64,000 nucleotides of DNA from JACKCD01 sp041390905 (GTDB lineage: Bacteria; Chloroflexota; Anaerolineae; Promineifilales; Promineifilaceae), in NCBI GenBank assembly GCA_041390905.1, contig JAWKPA010000014.1:496001-560000 (forward strand), in the 5' to 3' direction. Below, one piece after another: positions 31,396-39,686 of the stretch. Under the pieces are notes generated by a model. The model saw nothing but the letters and a program-made list of their open reading frames with translations. It searched no databases and had not been told where the DNA came from. Position numbers and translations under genes: made by a program. Within the stretch, counting starts at the first letter, position 1. Each line of letters opens with the position of its first letter.

Positions 31396-32754
31396 TTAAG
31401 CAGGTTTAACGGCTGGTTTGGCCGGTGGCGTTACCATCTTGGGCGCGGGCTGCCGTTGCTGCAGCCACACCACGCCGCTGATGACCAGCGCACCGAGACC
31501 AAAGAGGGTGGTGATGAAGCTAACCCAACCGCCAATGTAGGGAACGGCCGTTAGCACTACAAATAGCACCAACCCTGCCACCAGCGGCCAGAAGCGATTC
31601 TGCGCTGCCGTCGGGTAGAACCGCGCCAGCAGCCATTCGCCCACAACCATGCTCACTATGATCTTGGCGAAGTAGGCCACTGCCAGCACAAAGAAGAGGG
31701 TGAAGGCAAAGAGCAGCAGCAGCCCGATGAACACCACCGTGGCCGACAGCCCGCCCAGTGTCAGCGCTCCCAGCAGTGCTGCTAGGGCGATCATCACGAA
31801 CAGCGTGACCAGAACCAGGAGGGCGAAGGCGGGGATGGTGACAATGCCCCACCCCAGGCTGCCCCACGGTCGCAGCCACAGTGGCTCGTTGGTTGTTTTC
31901 ATGCACGCTGGCAGCAGCCAGACAAGCAGCAGGCCAACCACAAGCAGCCCGACAAAACGCTGTAGCTCACCCAGGAACCAGGCACTGCTGAAAATGGCCG
32001 GTGCGACGGTGGCGGTGGTGTCACTGCTGGCAACCACGATCTCGTTGGTTACGTTGCCGATGACCGTGCCGACCGGCACCCTGAAGGTGGTGGGGCTGTG
32101 GTAATTCAGATCGCCAGCCACATTTGCCTGTTCACCAACGGTGAGACCCCAGGTGAAGGTGGGAACGTCTGGCATGTTGGGGGTGAAGACAAAGGGCGGG
32201 AAGGGCGGGGCGGCTTCGGCTGTGTCAACGGTGGCATCTACGTTGCCACCCACGTTGCCCAACAGCTCCAAACCACCGGCTTCAACCCATACGTCATGCG
32301 CCACGCTGCCCGCCAGACGGCTTTGCGCCCCGGCAAAGTAGAGGTTGCCACCGACCTTGCTTTCGGGCTTGGTTTCAAAGCTGTAGCCCAGGGCAATCAT
32401 GTCGTCAGTTACTTGGGCGGCTGAACCAAGGGTGAGGGTGGCTCCGGCAATGCGAATGTCGTCAAGCACGCGGCCGTTGACGATAATGCTTTGCCCAGCC
32501 GCCATCAGATCCCCCTCGACCGTGCCGTTGATGGTTATATTGGTGCCACCGACGATGAGATCGCCTTTCACTGTACCGTCTAAAACAAACGTATCTGCTC
32601 CAACAATAAGGTCATCTTCAATGACCTCATTGGCACCGATGATTACTTCTTGCTGGCTTATGGCCTGGAGCGCAGCCGCCGACGGTACAGCAACAAGCAG
32701 CCCCAGCAGCAGGCCAATCAGACCTAGCCACTTACCAACAGTCATCGTTTTCAT
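31396..32754 (-). CDS. Bactofilin-like beta-helix domain fused to a multi-pass membrane domain
   Basis: A 452-residue membrane protein. After a signal sequence (GLIGLLLGLLVAVPSAAAL) residues 35-180 form short repeats of the polymer-forming cytoskeletal type (VIEDDLIVGADTFVLDGTVK, GDLIVGGTNITINGTVEGDL), a right-handed beta-helix as in bactofilins. Because of the signal sequence this part should be outside the cell. Residues 265-440 contain about five or six hydrophobic segments (FVGLLVVGLLLVWLLP, IPAFALLVLVTLFVMIALAA, TVVFIGLLLLFAFTLFFVLA, PLVAGLVLFVVLTAVPYIGG, ITTLFGLGALVISGVVWLQQ). The tail is Pro/Lys-rich. A scaffold role is inferred only. Start by AAGGA 10 bp upstream. Confidence 0.8.
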   Translation of the reverse strand: MKTMTVGKWLGLIGLLLGLLVAVPSAAALQAISQQEVIIGANEVIEDDLIVGADTFVLDGTVKGDLIVGGTNITINGTVEGDLMAAGQSIIVNGRVLDDIRIAGATLTLGSAAQVTDDMIALGYSFETKPESKVGGNLYFAGAQSRLAGSVAHDVWVEAGGLELLGNVGGNVDATVDTAEAAPPFPPFVFTPNMPDVPTFTWGLTVGEQANVAGDLNYHSPTTFRVPVGTVIGNVTNEIVVASSDTTATVAPAIFSSAWFLGELQRFVGLLVVGLLLVWLLPACMKTTNEPLWLRPWGSLGWGIVTIPAFALLVLVTLFVMIALAALLGALTLGGLSATVVFIGLLLLFAFTLFFVLAVAYFAKIIVSMVVGEWLLARFYPTAAQNRFWPLVAGLVLFVVLTAVPYIGGWVSFITTLFGLGALVISGVVWLQQRQPAPKMVTPPAKPAVKPA

Positions 32755-32904
32755 GAGATTTCATCCTTGCTGACCCTGCCAAATGGGCAAGTCAACCCAT
32801 AGACTTTTCGCCTCAGGATTTAAGGATAGGGGAAAAACGGCCGTTTTTCCCCTACAATCCGTCATCTTCCGGGTGGACAAATGTCATATGTTGGCGTGGC
32901 TGCT

Positions 32905-33531
32905 TCAGGCCTGGATGAGCAGCACGGCCATGTTGCCGCCGCTGACGATTTTTTGCTGGTCAATCTGGAGCTTGTGTTTGGCAATTAGATTGGGCAACCC
33001 TTTGGCACCCATGAAATGGCGATAGTGGCGGTAATGATCGCGGCCGGCCATTCGTTCGGAGACAGTGATAAAGGCTTTGGTGAACCACCCTTTGGGAAAG
33101 CGGTAGGGGCCGGGGTGGAAATCAATGAGCAGCAAACGGCCGTTTGGCTTCAACACCCGCTGCATTTCGGCCATCGTCTCATCCCGCACCTTGGGAGCCA
33201 TCTCATGCAGCAATAAGGTGCTGGTAATCAGGTCAAACATGCGATCATTAAAGGGCATGGCCGTGGCTGATTCCAAACGCAGGTCGGCCACTTTTCCCAG
33301 CCGTTCCTGGGCGACGGCGAGCATGGAAGGCGAGGTGTCAATGCCGTAGAGCGCACAGCCATAGGGCTGGTAACGGTCAAGCTGGACACCCGTGCCGCAG
33401 CCAACGTCAAGAATAGACATCGTATCCTTTGGGGGAAACATGTTGAGGCCTATGGACAGTAGGGCGGCGTTCATAGACTGGAACAGGGTGTCGTACCAGC
33501 CAGCAACACGACGATAAGGATCTTTGGACAT
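32905..33531 (-). CDS. SAM-dependent methyltransferase (class I)
   Basis: A 208-residue methyltransferase with the SAM-binding motif I ILDVGCGTGVQLDRY near residue 41, acidic motif II (LYGIDTSPSMLAVAQERLG), motif III (MFDLITSTLLLHEM) and a post-motif LKPNGRLLLIDFHPGPYRFP. The substrate is unknown; it looks like the UbiE/phospholipid N-methyltransferase type, and N-terminal YDTLFQSMNAALLS fits. GGGAG lies 8 bp before the ATG at 33531; the 25 codons upstream are not family-like. The palindrome at 33136 encodes the N-G-R-L of the conserved KPNGRLLL turn. Confidence 0.87.
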   Translation of the reverse strand: MSKDPYRRVAGWYDTLFQSMNAALLSIGLNMFPPKDTMSILDVGCGTGVQLDRYQPYGCALYGIDTSPSMLAVAQERLGKVADLRLESATAMPFNDRMFDLITSTLLLHEMAPKVRDETMAEMQRVLKPNGRLLLIDFHPGPYRFPKGWFTKAFITVSERMAGRDHYRHYRHFMGAKGLPNLIAKHKLQIDQQKIVSGGNMAVLLIQA

Positions 33532-33569
33532 GATTTTCTCCCGCGTAGGTAGTTGCTGGTTGCTAGGCA

Positions 33570-33695
33570 CTTGTCGAAGAAGCCGGAATAGATGCGCGGA
33601 TGACACAGATTTATATGGATAAACGCGGATTTTTCTTTTTTATCCGCGAAAATCCGCTCTGATCCGCATTATCCGCGTATCCATTTTCTTTTTCC
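33570..33695. repeat. Dispersed 'CTTGTCG..ATCCGCG' repeat, copy A
   Basis: About 126 bp collinear with 38342-38467: both start CTTGTCG-AGAAGC, contain TATCCGCGAAAATCCGCTC and end TATCCATTTTCTTTTTCC or a near match. It is enclosed by the 17-bp inverted repeat at 33550/33740, so it may sit inside a small mobile or hairpin element. Confidence 0.8.
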
Positions 33696-34030
33696 AACAG
33701 GCTACCATTGCTGGTACCAGCTACTAGCAACCAGCAACTATTTTCTTTCACTTACTGTATTCAATTGTGTGGGAGTCAGATAGTAACAAAGCGCACGGGG
33801 ACAGGGTGATAAAGGTCACAGGTGGTGGTATGCAAAACGCCACGCTGGGGGGCGTGGCGCTGCAAGAAGAGGAGGAGGAAAGAAGAAAGAGGAGAAAATT
33901 TGTTTCGCTTACAAAAATAAGTATAGCAGGGAGAAACGGCCGTTTCTGCCTATTGCCCAACAAACAAAGTGTAAACTGCGTAACGCCCGTGAAGTTTCAT
34001 CGTTTTCTTACTTTTTTGACGTAGACTCTT

Positions 34031-34123
34031 TAGGAATGAGGATTAAATAAGCCACGCAAGAAGTTGAACTTCTCAGAAGAAGTTCAACTTCTAAATGGGC
34101 AAGTTATTTAATTCCCATTCCTG
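34031..34123. repeat. MITE-like palindromic element, full length
   Basis: Terminal inverted repeats TAGGAATGAGGATTAAATAA and TTATTTAATTCCCATTCCT flank the core AGAAGTTGAACTTCT/AGAAGTTCAACTTCT. About 93 bp, the clearest copy for defining the ends. Confidence 0.85.
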
Positions 34124-34170
34124 AGTGATATTCTTACACACCGTGTAGTTAGTTGTGCCGTAGGTAGCTG

Positions 34171-35178
34171 ATGATATTTTCTCGTATGGGATGGATAAAG
34201 TTAGCCATTGCATCTTTTGTTAGCATAGGTTTGGTATTTGCGTTCGCACAAATTGATGTGCTGAACTTTCAGGCTCGCAAGGGGGTGGCATTGGGTAAGG
34301 CGTTGGTTGGTATGGATTTGTCGGCACAGGCAGCAGTGCCTTTTCGTGGACGGCCGTTTATCCGTTTTGCCGCCATTGGTGACTTTGGCGACAGCGAAAA
34401 CGATGCCGCCACCCGTGCCGTGGCCGACATGGTGAAAAGCTGGAACCCCGATTTTATTATTACCGTTGGCGACAACAACTATCCCGATGGGGCGCGTGAA
34501 ACGCTGGATGACAACGTGGGGCAATATTACAGCGAATATATTTACCCATATCAAGGTAAATATATGCCCGGTGAACCGCCCAATCGCTTCTTCCCGGTGT
34601 TGGGTAACCATGATTGGGGTTCACGCACCATTCAGCCCCATCTCGAATATTTTCCCATTGACACCAGTGCTACTTATACCGGCAGCAGTGGCAACGAACG
34701 CTACTATGATTTTATCGAAGGCCCTGTTCACTTTTTTGCCCTCGATAGCGACTCGCGGGAACCTGATGGTTACACTGGCTGGTCGCCCCAGGCACAGTGG
34801 TTGCGCAAGGAGTTGGCCGATTCAGTGGTGCCGTGGCAGTTGGTCTATTTGCACCATGCGCCCTACTCATCCGGGGCGCGGCATGGCTCCAGCGAGAGCT
34901 TGCAGTGGTCGTTTGCCGCCTGGGGTGTGGATGCGATCCTTGCGGGGCATGACCACGTTTATGAGCGGATTGAGCAGGATGATATTCCCTACTTTGTTAA
35001 CGGGCTGGGCGGCCGGCCGCTGCGTGGTTTTGGCAGGCCGGTTGCTGGCAGTCAGGTGCGCTACAGTGACGATTACGGGGCGATGCTGATTGAAGCAACG
35101 CCCGATGAGATCACCTTCTCATTTTATGCGGTGGCCGATGGCGGCACGCTGATTGATAGCTATACGCTCTCAAAATAG
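34171..35178 (+). CDS. Exported metallophosphoesterase (purple acid phosphatase-like)
   Basis: A 335-residue calcineurin-like phosphatase with an N-terminal membrane anchor or signal (LAIASFVSIGLVFAFAQI). The metal-binding motifs are complete: FAAIGDFGDSEN (D-x-G-D region) near residue 70, ITVGDNNYPDG (GDNxY) near residue 100, VLGNHDWGSR (GNHD) near residue 148, LVYLHHAPYSSG (H) near residue 227 and LAGHDHVYER (GHxH) near residue 256. These ligate a two-metal centre that hydrolyses phosphate esters outside the cell. The weak GTAGG spacing at the ATG leaves the start uncertain by a few codons. A SurE-like protein follows 70 bp later. Confidence 0.9.
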   Translation: MIFSRMGWIKLAIASFVSIGLVFAFAQIDVLNFQARKGVALGKALVGMDLSAQAAVPFRGRPFIRFAAIGDFGDSENDAATRAVADMVKSWNPDFIITVGDNNYPDGARETLDDNVGQYYSEYIYPYQGKYMPGEPPNRFFPVLGNHDWGSRTIQPHLEYFPIDTSATYTGSSGNERYYDFIEGPVHFFALDSDSREPDGYTGWSPQAQWLRKELADSVVPWQLVYLHHAPYSSGARHGSSESLQWSFAAWGVDAILAGHDHVYERIEQDDIPYFVNGLGGRPLRGFGRPVAGSQVRYSDDYGAMLIEATPDEITFSFYAVADGGTLIDSYTLSK

Positions 35179-35248
35179 CAAAGCCAATTATGTGTGGCAG
35201 CGGCGGGAGACACAGGCTGGTGCCTGTGTTTTGGAATTGGAGAGAAAG

Positions 35249-35872
35249 ATGCACATTTTACTCACAAGCGACATGGGGATTTATTCGGCACCTATGTTTT
35301 CGTTGGCTGAGCGATTGGGTGTATTGGGCGAGGTGACGGTATGGGCATCGGAGCAAGATTGGTCGCAGCCTGAGGTTGCCGTTGCGGGGTCGCTCCGTGT
35401 AACGGCGTGTCGCTTGCCCAGCGGGTTGAAGGCGTGGCGCTGTACTGGCACGCCGGTACAGTGTGTTTCCCTGGCATTGTCGTTGCTGGCACCCCAAACA
35501 ATTGACCTAATCATTTCCGGGATCAACATCGTGCCAACCACACCTGTGGTCAAATATTACAGTGGCGGTCTTGCGGCGGCTGGTGAAGGGGTTCGCTTAG
35601 GTGTGCCGGGGATTGCGGTTTCGATGGCACATAAGCCGCGCCAGCGGGATGGGTATGAGGTGGCAGTTGAGGCTGCCTATCAGGCTGTGGCTGATTTGAT
35701 GGCCGATGGCCTGTCGGTTGGCGTTTATAAGGTGATGGTGCCAGCACCAAAACAGGTGGGCAAGCATCGGGAGCAGCACCTGTATGATTGTTATCAGGCG
35801 TTACAAACAAAACGGGAGCCGCACCGGCGGCATGATGCCCGTTTAAAGTGCAGGGGAGTGTGGTCTGGTTAG
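35249..35872 (+). CDS. SurE-like protein with altered active site
   Basis: A 207-residue protein resembling 5'-nucleotidase SurE: MHILLTSDMGIYSAPMFSLA, LGEVTVWASEQDWS, CTGTPVQCVSLALSLL, DLIISGIN near residue 93 and YYSGGLAAAGEGVRLGVPGI then AVSMAHK. In SurE the N-terminus is LLTNDDGI, with both Asp binding metal; here it is LLTSDMGI, so the second Asp is Met. The SGIN Asn remains but the following HGxN loop is replaced by IVPTTPV. The C-terminal part is shorter than in SurE. It may be inactive or have another role. GGAGAG lies 5 bp upstream of the ATG at 35249; an open frame from 35153 overlaps the phosphatase gene. Confidence 0.7.
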   Translation: MHILLTSDMGIYSAPMFSLAERLGVLGEVTVWASEQDWSQPEVAVAGSLRVTACRLPSGLKAWRCTGTPVQCVSLALSLLAPQTIDLIISGINIVPTTPVVKYYSGGLAAAGEGVRLGVPGIAVSMAHKPRQRDGYEVAVEAAYQAVADLMADGLSVGVYKVMVPAPKQVGKHREQHLYDCYQALQTKREPHRRHDARLKCRGVWSG

Positions 35873-35936
35873 CCGGGCCGAACTCGTTTGCCGTGATGGA
35901 CTAACTTTTTTGGTAAAGGAGCGTTAACAGTGGGGT

Positions 35937-36965
35937 ATGACAAGGTACAATGAGGTAGTATCTGACAACGGGAGTGGAGCCTTTTTTGACTCCTCAGCAA
36001 ATGTATTGGTGGCAGAGAATCTGCGCAAATCATATGACAACCATCTGGCGCTGGTAGATTTGTCATTTTCTCTGCAAGCAGGTCGTATCTTGGGGTTTTT
36101 GGGGCCAAATGGGGCGGGGAAGACCACGGCCATTCGGATTTTAATTACCATTTTGGAGCCAACGTCAGGCCATTTTTCGATAGGCGGCGTGGGTTCGGAA
36201 AACCCGGAGGAAATCCGGCGCAAGATTGGGGTGCTGCCGGAGAGCTTGGGGTTTCCCAAGCAGATGACGGGGGTGGAGTATTTGACGTATTTTGCCCAGC
36301 ATTATGGCAAAACGGCCGTTCAGGCCAAAGCCACGGCGCTGGCACTTCTGGAGGAGGTTGGTTTACAAAAGCGGGGCAAGTCGCTCATTGGCAGCTACAG
36401 CCGGGGGATGCGGCAGCGGCTGGGTATTGCGCGAGCGTTGGTCAATGATCCGGTGGTGGTGTTTTTGGATGAACCGACACTAGGGCTTGATCCGGCCGGG
36501 CAGCGCGAATTGCAGGCACTGATTGTGCGTATTGCCCGCGAGCGTGGCGCGGCGGTGGTGTTATGCAGCCATCTGCTCAATGAAGTTGAAGAAGTGTGTG
36601 ATGATGTGGTGATCCTGCGTGAAGGGCAGGTTGTGGCTTCGGGAACCGTATCCGAAGTGATTGGCCGGGCAGAACGGAACCTGGTACGGGTGCGTATCCC
36701 ATCGCGGCTGCTGACAGAAGCGCAGATGATGTTGGCAAACGTGCCGGGGGTGATTCAGGTGACACCCTCCAAACGGCGCATGGGCTGGTTGGAAGTCGAA
36801 TTGATAGATTTAGCCGATATGGGTGAGGGTGAGGCTTATCATGTCTATACCAGCCGCGTTTTGGAATCATTGTTGCAGGCCAATATCCCGCTTCTCAACT
36901 TTGAGGTTGAGGGTGGCCGCCTGCAAGATGTCTTTCTTCAGCTTACAGAGGAGAACCAGGCATGA
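35937..36965 (+). CDS. ABC-2 transporter ATP-binding protein
   Basis: A 342-residue ATPase of the drug/antibiotic/Na+ exporter class. Walker A GPNGAGKTTAIRIL near residue 61, Q-loop region PESLGFPKQMTG, signature YSRGMRQRLGIARAL near residue 153, Walker B VVFLDEPTLGLDP and switch H in LCSHLLNEVEEV. A roughly 100-residue C-terminal extension follows the nucleotide-binding domain, ending LQDVFLQLTEE as in ABC-2 ATPases. The first 20 residues are poorly conserved, so translation may begin later than 35937. It overlaps the permease start by ATGA. The palindrome at 36312 encodes TAV of GKTAVQ. Confidence 0.92.
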   Translation: MTRYNEVVSDNGSGAFFDSSANVLVAENLRKSYDNHLALVDLSFSLQAGRILGFLGPNGAGKTTAIRILITILEPTSGHFSIGGVGSENPEEIRRKIGVLPESLGFPKQMTGVEYLTYFAQHYGKTAVQAKATALALLEEVGLQKRGKSLIGSYSRGMRQRLGIARALVNDPVVVFLDEPTLGLDPAGQRELQALIVRIARERGAAVVLCSHLLNEVEEVCDDVVILREGQVVASGTVSEVIGRAERNLVRVRIPSRLLTEAQMMLANVPGVIQVTPSKRRMGWLEVELIDLADMGEGEAYHVYTSRVLESLLQANIPLLNFEVEGGRLQDVFLQLTEENQA

Positions 36966-38338
36966 AAAACCGCGCTACACCCGGATGGTGGCTTGTTGCC
37001 AAAAGAGAATTAACCGATCTTTGGATGGGCGGACGCGCCTTGACGTTGCTGCTGTTGTTTAGCATTTTGCTGGGAATCACGTCATTTTTGCTGGCATCGA
37101 ACAGCGAACTGCGGTTGCTGCCGCCGCAGGAAATGGCGTTTATGATTGTGCAGATTACGATTACGGTGGGGTTGTTTATCGGCGTGCTGCTGTCGGCCGA
37201 CACGATTAGCGGGGAACGGGAGCGGGCGACGTTGGAGGGGCTGCTGTTGGTGCCAACCAAACGCAGCCACATTGTGGCGGGCAAGTTTATTGCGGCGGCT
37301 TCGCCGTGGCCGGCCGCCCTGCTCATTGCCACCATCCACCTTTTTATTCTGTCGCCCAACACCGTTATTTTTGGGCAAAGTTTGCTGTGGGGCGGGTTGT
37401 TGGGCACGGTGCTGGTGCTGTCGTTTACCGGGTTTGGCATGTTGGTCAGCCTGTGGGCCAAATCCAACCGCACCAGTTTGTTTGTGGGGCTGCTGGTGGC
37501 ACTGTTGTTTTTGCTGCCAACGCAGTTTCCCGGCACGGCGCAGACGGGGTTTATGGGGCGGCTGGTGAAACAGCTTAACCCCATTGAGTCGGTTAACCAG
37601 TTTTTGGAGAAGGTGCTGGTGAATAATCGGACGCCAGAGGAAATGGCTTATTATCTTTGGTCGCTGGTTGTTTTTGCGCTGCTGGTGGTGGGGTTTATGC
37701 TGTATGCGGCACCCCGGCTTGATTTTACGGGTGACAAGGCGCGACCCAGGTTGTGGCGGCCGGCTTCGCGCACGGTGATGGGAATTGTGGTGGCGGTGCT
37801 GCTGGTGGTGGCACAAACGGCCGTTTCCCACGCCCAAACCGCCTCCACCGACCCCGAAAACGGTCTGGAAATTGTGATCAGCACCGATTACGTGGAGGCA
37901 CGCACCGGCGACACTTTCGATTTTACGACGACTGTTCGCTACGACGGCGATGAAGAGTCGCCGGAAATGATTGTGGCGATGAATCTGGTGAATCTGGGCG
38001 ATGGAGACCCGGTTGACCCGGAAGACTGGTCGCCGGAGCGGACGCAAACAATTGAACCATTGGAACCGGGAGAAACGGCCGTTCTTGAGTGGACCATCAA
38101 CGCCATCCTCGAAGGGGATTACCTCGCCTACATGACCGTCATCCCCGCTCCGGAAAGCTCCCAGGAAAGCAGTATGCCCCTTTCCAGCCCCGGCTTACAT
38201 TTAACAGTTGAACAATTTACCTCGCTAAACCCCGGCGGCATTGCCCCCGTGGCCTTTGGGATGCCAGTTGTGCTGGCATTGATCATGGCTCTGCAGCTCT
38301 GGCTGCGCCGCCGTGAACTGGCACTCAGCATGGCTTAG
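36962..38338 (+). CDS. ABC-2 permease with extracytoplasmic C-terminal domain
   Basis: A 458-residue membrane protein. Residues 1-245 form the ABC-2 permease with about six membrane segments (ALTLLLLFSILLGITSFLLA, IVQITITVGLFIGVLLSADT, followed by the cytoplasmic DTISGERERATLEGLLLVPT, then LLIATIHLFILSP, LLGTVLVLSFTGFGMLVSLW, FVGLLVALLFLLP, LVVFALLVVGFMLYAAP). The ERERATLEGLLL stretch is the typical ABC-2 coupling segment. Residues about 290-420 are a soluble beta-rich domain (IVISTDYVEARTGDTFDFTT), probably outside the cell, and a final helix (PVVLALIMALQLWL) returns to the membrane. The added domain is unusual for this family. The substrate is unknown. Overlaps the ATPase gene by four bases. 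Confidence 0.87.
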   Translation: MKNRATPGWWLVAKRELTDLWMGGRALTLLLLFSILLGITSFLLASNSELRLLPPQEMAFMIVQITITVGLFIGVLLSADTISGERERATLEGLLLVPTKRSHIVAGKFIAAASPWPAALLIATIHLFILSPNTVIFGQSLLWGGLLGTVLVLSFTGFGMLVSLWAKSNRTSLFVGLLVALLFLLPTQFPGTAQTGFMGRLVKQLNPIESVNQFLEKVLVNNRTPEEMAYYLWSLVVFALLVVGFMLYAAPRLDFTGDKARPRLWRPASRTVMGIVVAVLLVVAQTAVSHAQTASTDPENGLEIVISTDYVEARTGDTFDFTTTVRYDGDEESPEMIVAMNLVNLGDGDPVDPEDWSPERTQTIEPLEPGETAVLEWTINAILEGDYLAYMTVIPAPESSQESSMPLSSPGLHLTVEQFTSLNPGGIAPVAFGMPVVLALIMALQLWLRRRELALSMA

Positions 38339-38341
38339 TAG

Positions 38342-38467
38342 CTTGTCGGAGAAGCAGGAATGACAACGCGGACAACGCGGATTTTGGCGGATCAATACGG
38401 AATTTTCTTCCTTATCCGCGAAAATCCGCTCCGATCCGCGTCATCCGCGCATCCATTTTCTTTTTCC
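38342..38467. repeat. Dispersed 'CTTGTCG..ATCCGCG' repeat, copy B
   Basis: Collinear with 33570-33695 over its length and with 2422-2475 in its second half. It starts directly after the stop of the ABC permease gene. Confidence 0.8.
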
Positions 38468-38547
38468 GTCATGATGGGTCTTGCTTTCCCACTCCCGCGC
38501 ACGTTAACAAACAAATATGCGAATAGGCAGAGTAAGTGGAAAGTAAC

Positions 38548-38585
38548 AAGTGGCAAGTCTTGTTAGCAAACGAGACTTGCCACTT
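38548..38585. repeat. Hairpin AAGTGGCAAGTCT/AGACTTGCCACTT
   Basis: Perfect 13-bp arms with a 12-base loop, between convergent genes; extended by weaker pairing of GTAACAAG with CTTGTTCCCTGTTAC. It could end transcription from both sides. Confidence 0.75.
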
Positions 38586-38604
38586 GCAACTTGTTCCCTG
38601 TTAC

Positions 38605-39606
38605 CTAACTAGCCGGTACAGCAGGTTCCGTCTGCCCATAAACATCCTTACTCCGCTCATAGGCATGTTCTTCCAGCATTAACGCCTTTTCCCGAAACTC
38701 AGCCATGCTATCGGCATCAAGATGTGTAAATTCAGTCAGTTCCAGCTCTTCCTGCGTTTGGTCATCTCCTTCCCAGCTCACTTTTACATCCCCCACGCCA
38801 GGCGCATGGTATTTTAGCTGGAAAGCGGTTGGTGCATCCCAGGTAAATTCACGCACAATAATGACATCGCTGTAGCATTCAACGGGGACGCACACGTCTT
38901 GCCCCATTTGGTCAATCTGTCCGCGATCTGTCCATTCGACGGCCGGCCCCCACCCTTGCGGATAATCAGGCATTCCCATTTCGGGTTTGGCCCACATTTT
39001 AATGCCCGCTTTGGCACCATCAATGCCGGTAATCCAGGCTGGGGCTTTCACAAATTCCCCGTTTTCATACTCTTCGGGATATTCCCCCAAATACCAAACG
39101 GTGCCTTCCTTGTCCTGAGCATAAAAGGCAATTTCTGCCTCCACGAGTTCGTCTTCGGCATAATCTTCGATGAACGCAACGGCCGTTTGTACACCCGCCA
39201 CCTCCTTCACCAAATCTGTCATCGTAAACTCAATGCGGTGGGCAATCGCTTCACCATCCTCGGTTGTCGTCCCCTCATACACCCAATGAGTACCCGGCAC
39301 CAGCGGCAGCCAATTGTTGTCAATCGTTGCCGAATTCTCAAAATTGGTCGCGTCAAACGTATCTAGCAGCGAATTATCAAACGCCACATCGGCCATTTCT
39401 TCTTCATCGGCCATCTCTTCATCCGTTGCCGCTTCCTCATCCTTCGGGGCAGCCGCATCTTCACTGGCTGCCTCCTCTGCTGGTTCGGCAGCTTCTTCTA
39501 CCATTGTCTCTTCTTCTGCGGCTGGTTCACCACTGCCGCCGCAACCAACGGCAAAGATAACCAGTAATAACGCTACCCCTACAAAATACAGCAGCTTTTT
39601 CAACAT
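38605..39606 (-). CDS. Lipoprotein with acidic linker, unknown function
   Basis: A 333-residue lipoprotein: signal LLYFVGVALLLVIFAVGCGG with the lipobox Cys at residue 22. Residues 25-75 are an acidic, Ala/Glu-rich low-complexity linker (EEAAEPAEEAASEDAAAPKD). Residues 85-325 form a single domain with NNWLPLVPGTHWVYEGTTTE, TVWYLGEYPEEYENGEF, ALGIKMWAKPEMG-like and VGDVKVSWEGDDQTQEELEL segments. This reads as a beta-rich domain exposed on the outer face of the membrane. I do not recognise a named family. GGGAGA precedes the ATG. The single Cys pair (VCVPVECYS) may form a disulfide. The palindrome at 39179 encodes QTAVAF. Confidence 0.75.
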   Translation of the reverse strand: MLKKLLYFVGVALLLVIFAVGCGGSGEPAAEEETMVEEAAEPAEEAASEDAAAPKDEEAATDEEMADEEEMADVAFDNSLLDTFDATNFENSATIDNNWLPLVPGTHWVYEGTTTEDGEAIAHRIEFTMTDLVKEVAGVQTAVAFIEDYAEDELVEAEIAFYAQDKEGTVWYLGEYPEEYENGEFVKAPAWITGIDGAKAGIKMWAKPEMGMPDYPQGWGPAVEWTDRGQIDQMGQDVCVPVECYSDVIIVREFTWDAPTAFQLKYHAPGVGDVKVSWEGDDQTQEELELTEFTHLDADSMAEFREKALMLEEHAYERSKDVYGQTEPAVPAS

Positions 39607-39686
39607 CTCGGTCTCCCTGATCAGTTAGGGGTGGGCAAACCACCCACCCCTAAGCAGATATATTTAATTAATCAAAACCACAGTGA

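Larger units (their letters stand above)
33532..34170. other. 639-bp repeat-rich intergenic region
   Basis: It contains an outer perfect 17-bp inverted repeat (TAGTTGCTGGTTGCTAG at 33550-33566, complement at 33724-33740) that encloses a dispersed repeat. It also contains a hairpin GCCACGC/GCGTGGC (about 33839-33860), a palindrome (33936) and a full MITE-like element (34031-34123). A small open frame at 33767-34024 has no ribosome site and runs through the hairpin and palindrome; it is not accepted. Confidence 0.7.

Noticed and set aside
33550..33740. Insertion sequence with 17-bp terminal inverted repeats
   Set aside because: The 190-bp interval encodes no transposase and no target duplication is clear; kept as a repeat-rich region only.
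33767..34024. 85-codon plus-strand frame
   Set aside because: No Shine-Dalgarno; passes through a hairpin and a palindrome; low-complexity EEEEERRKRRK.
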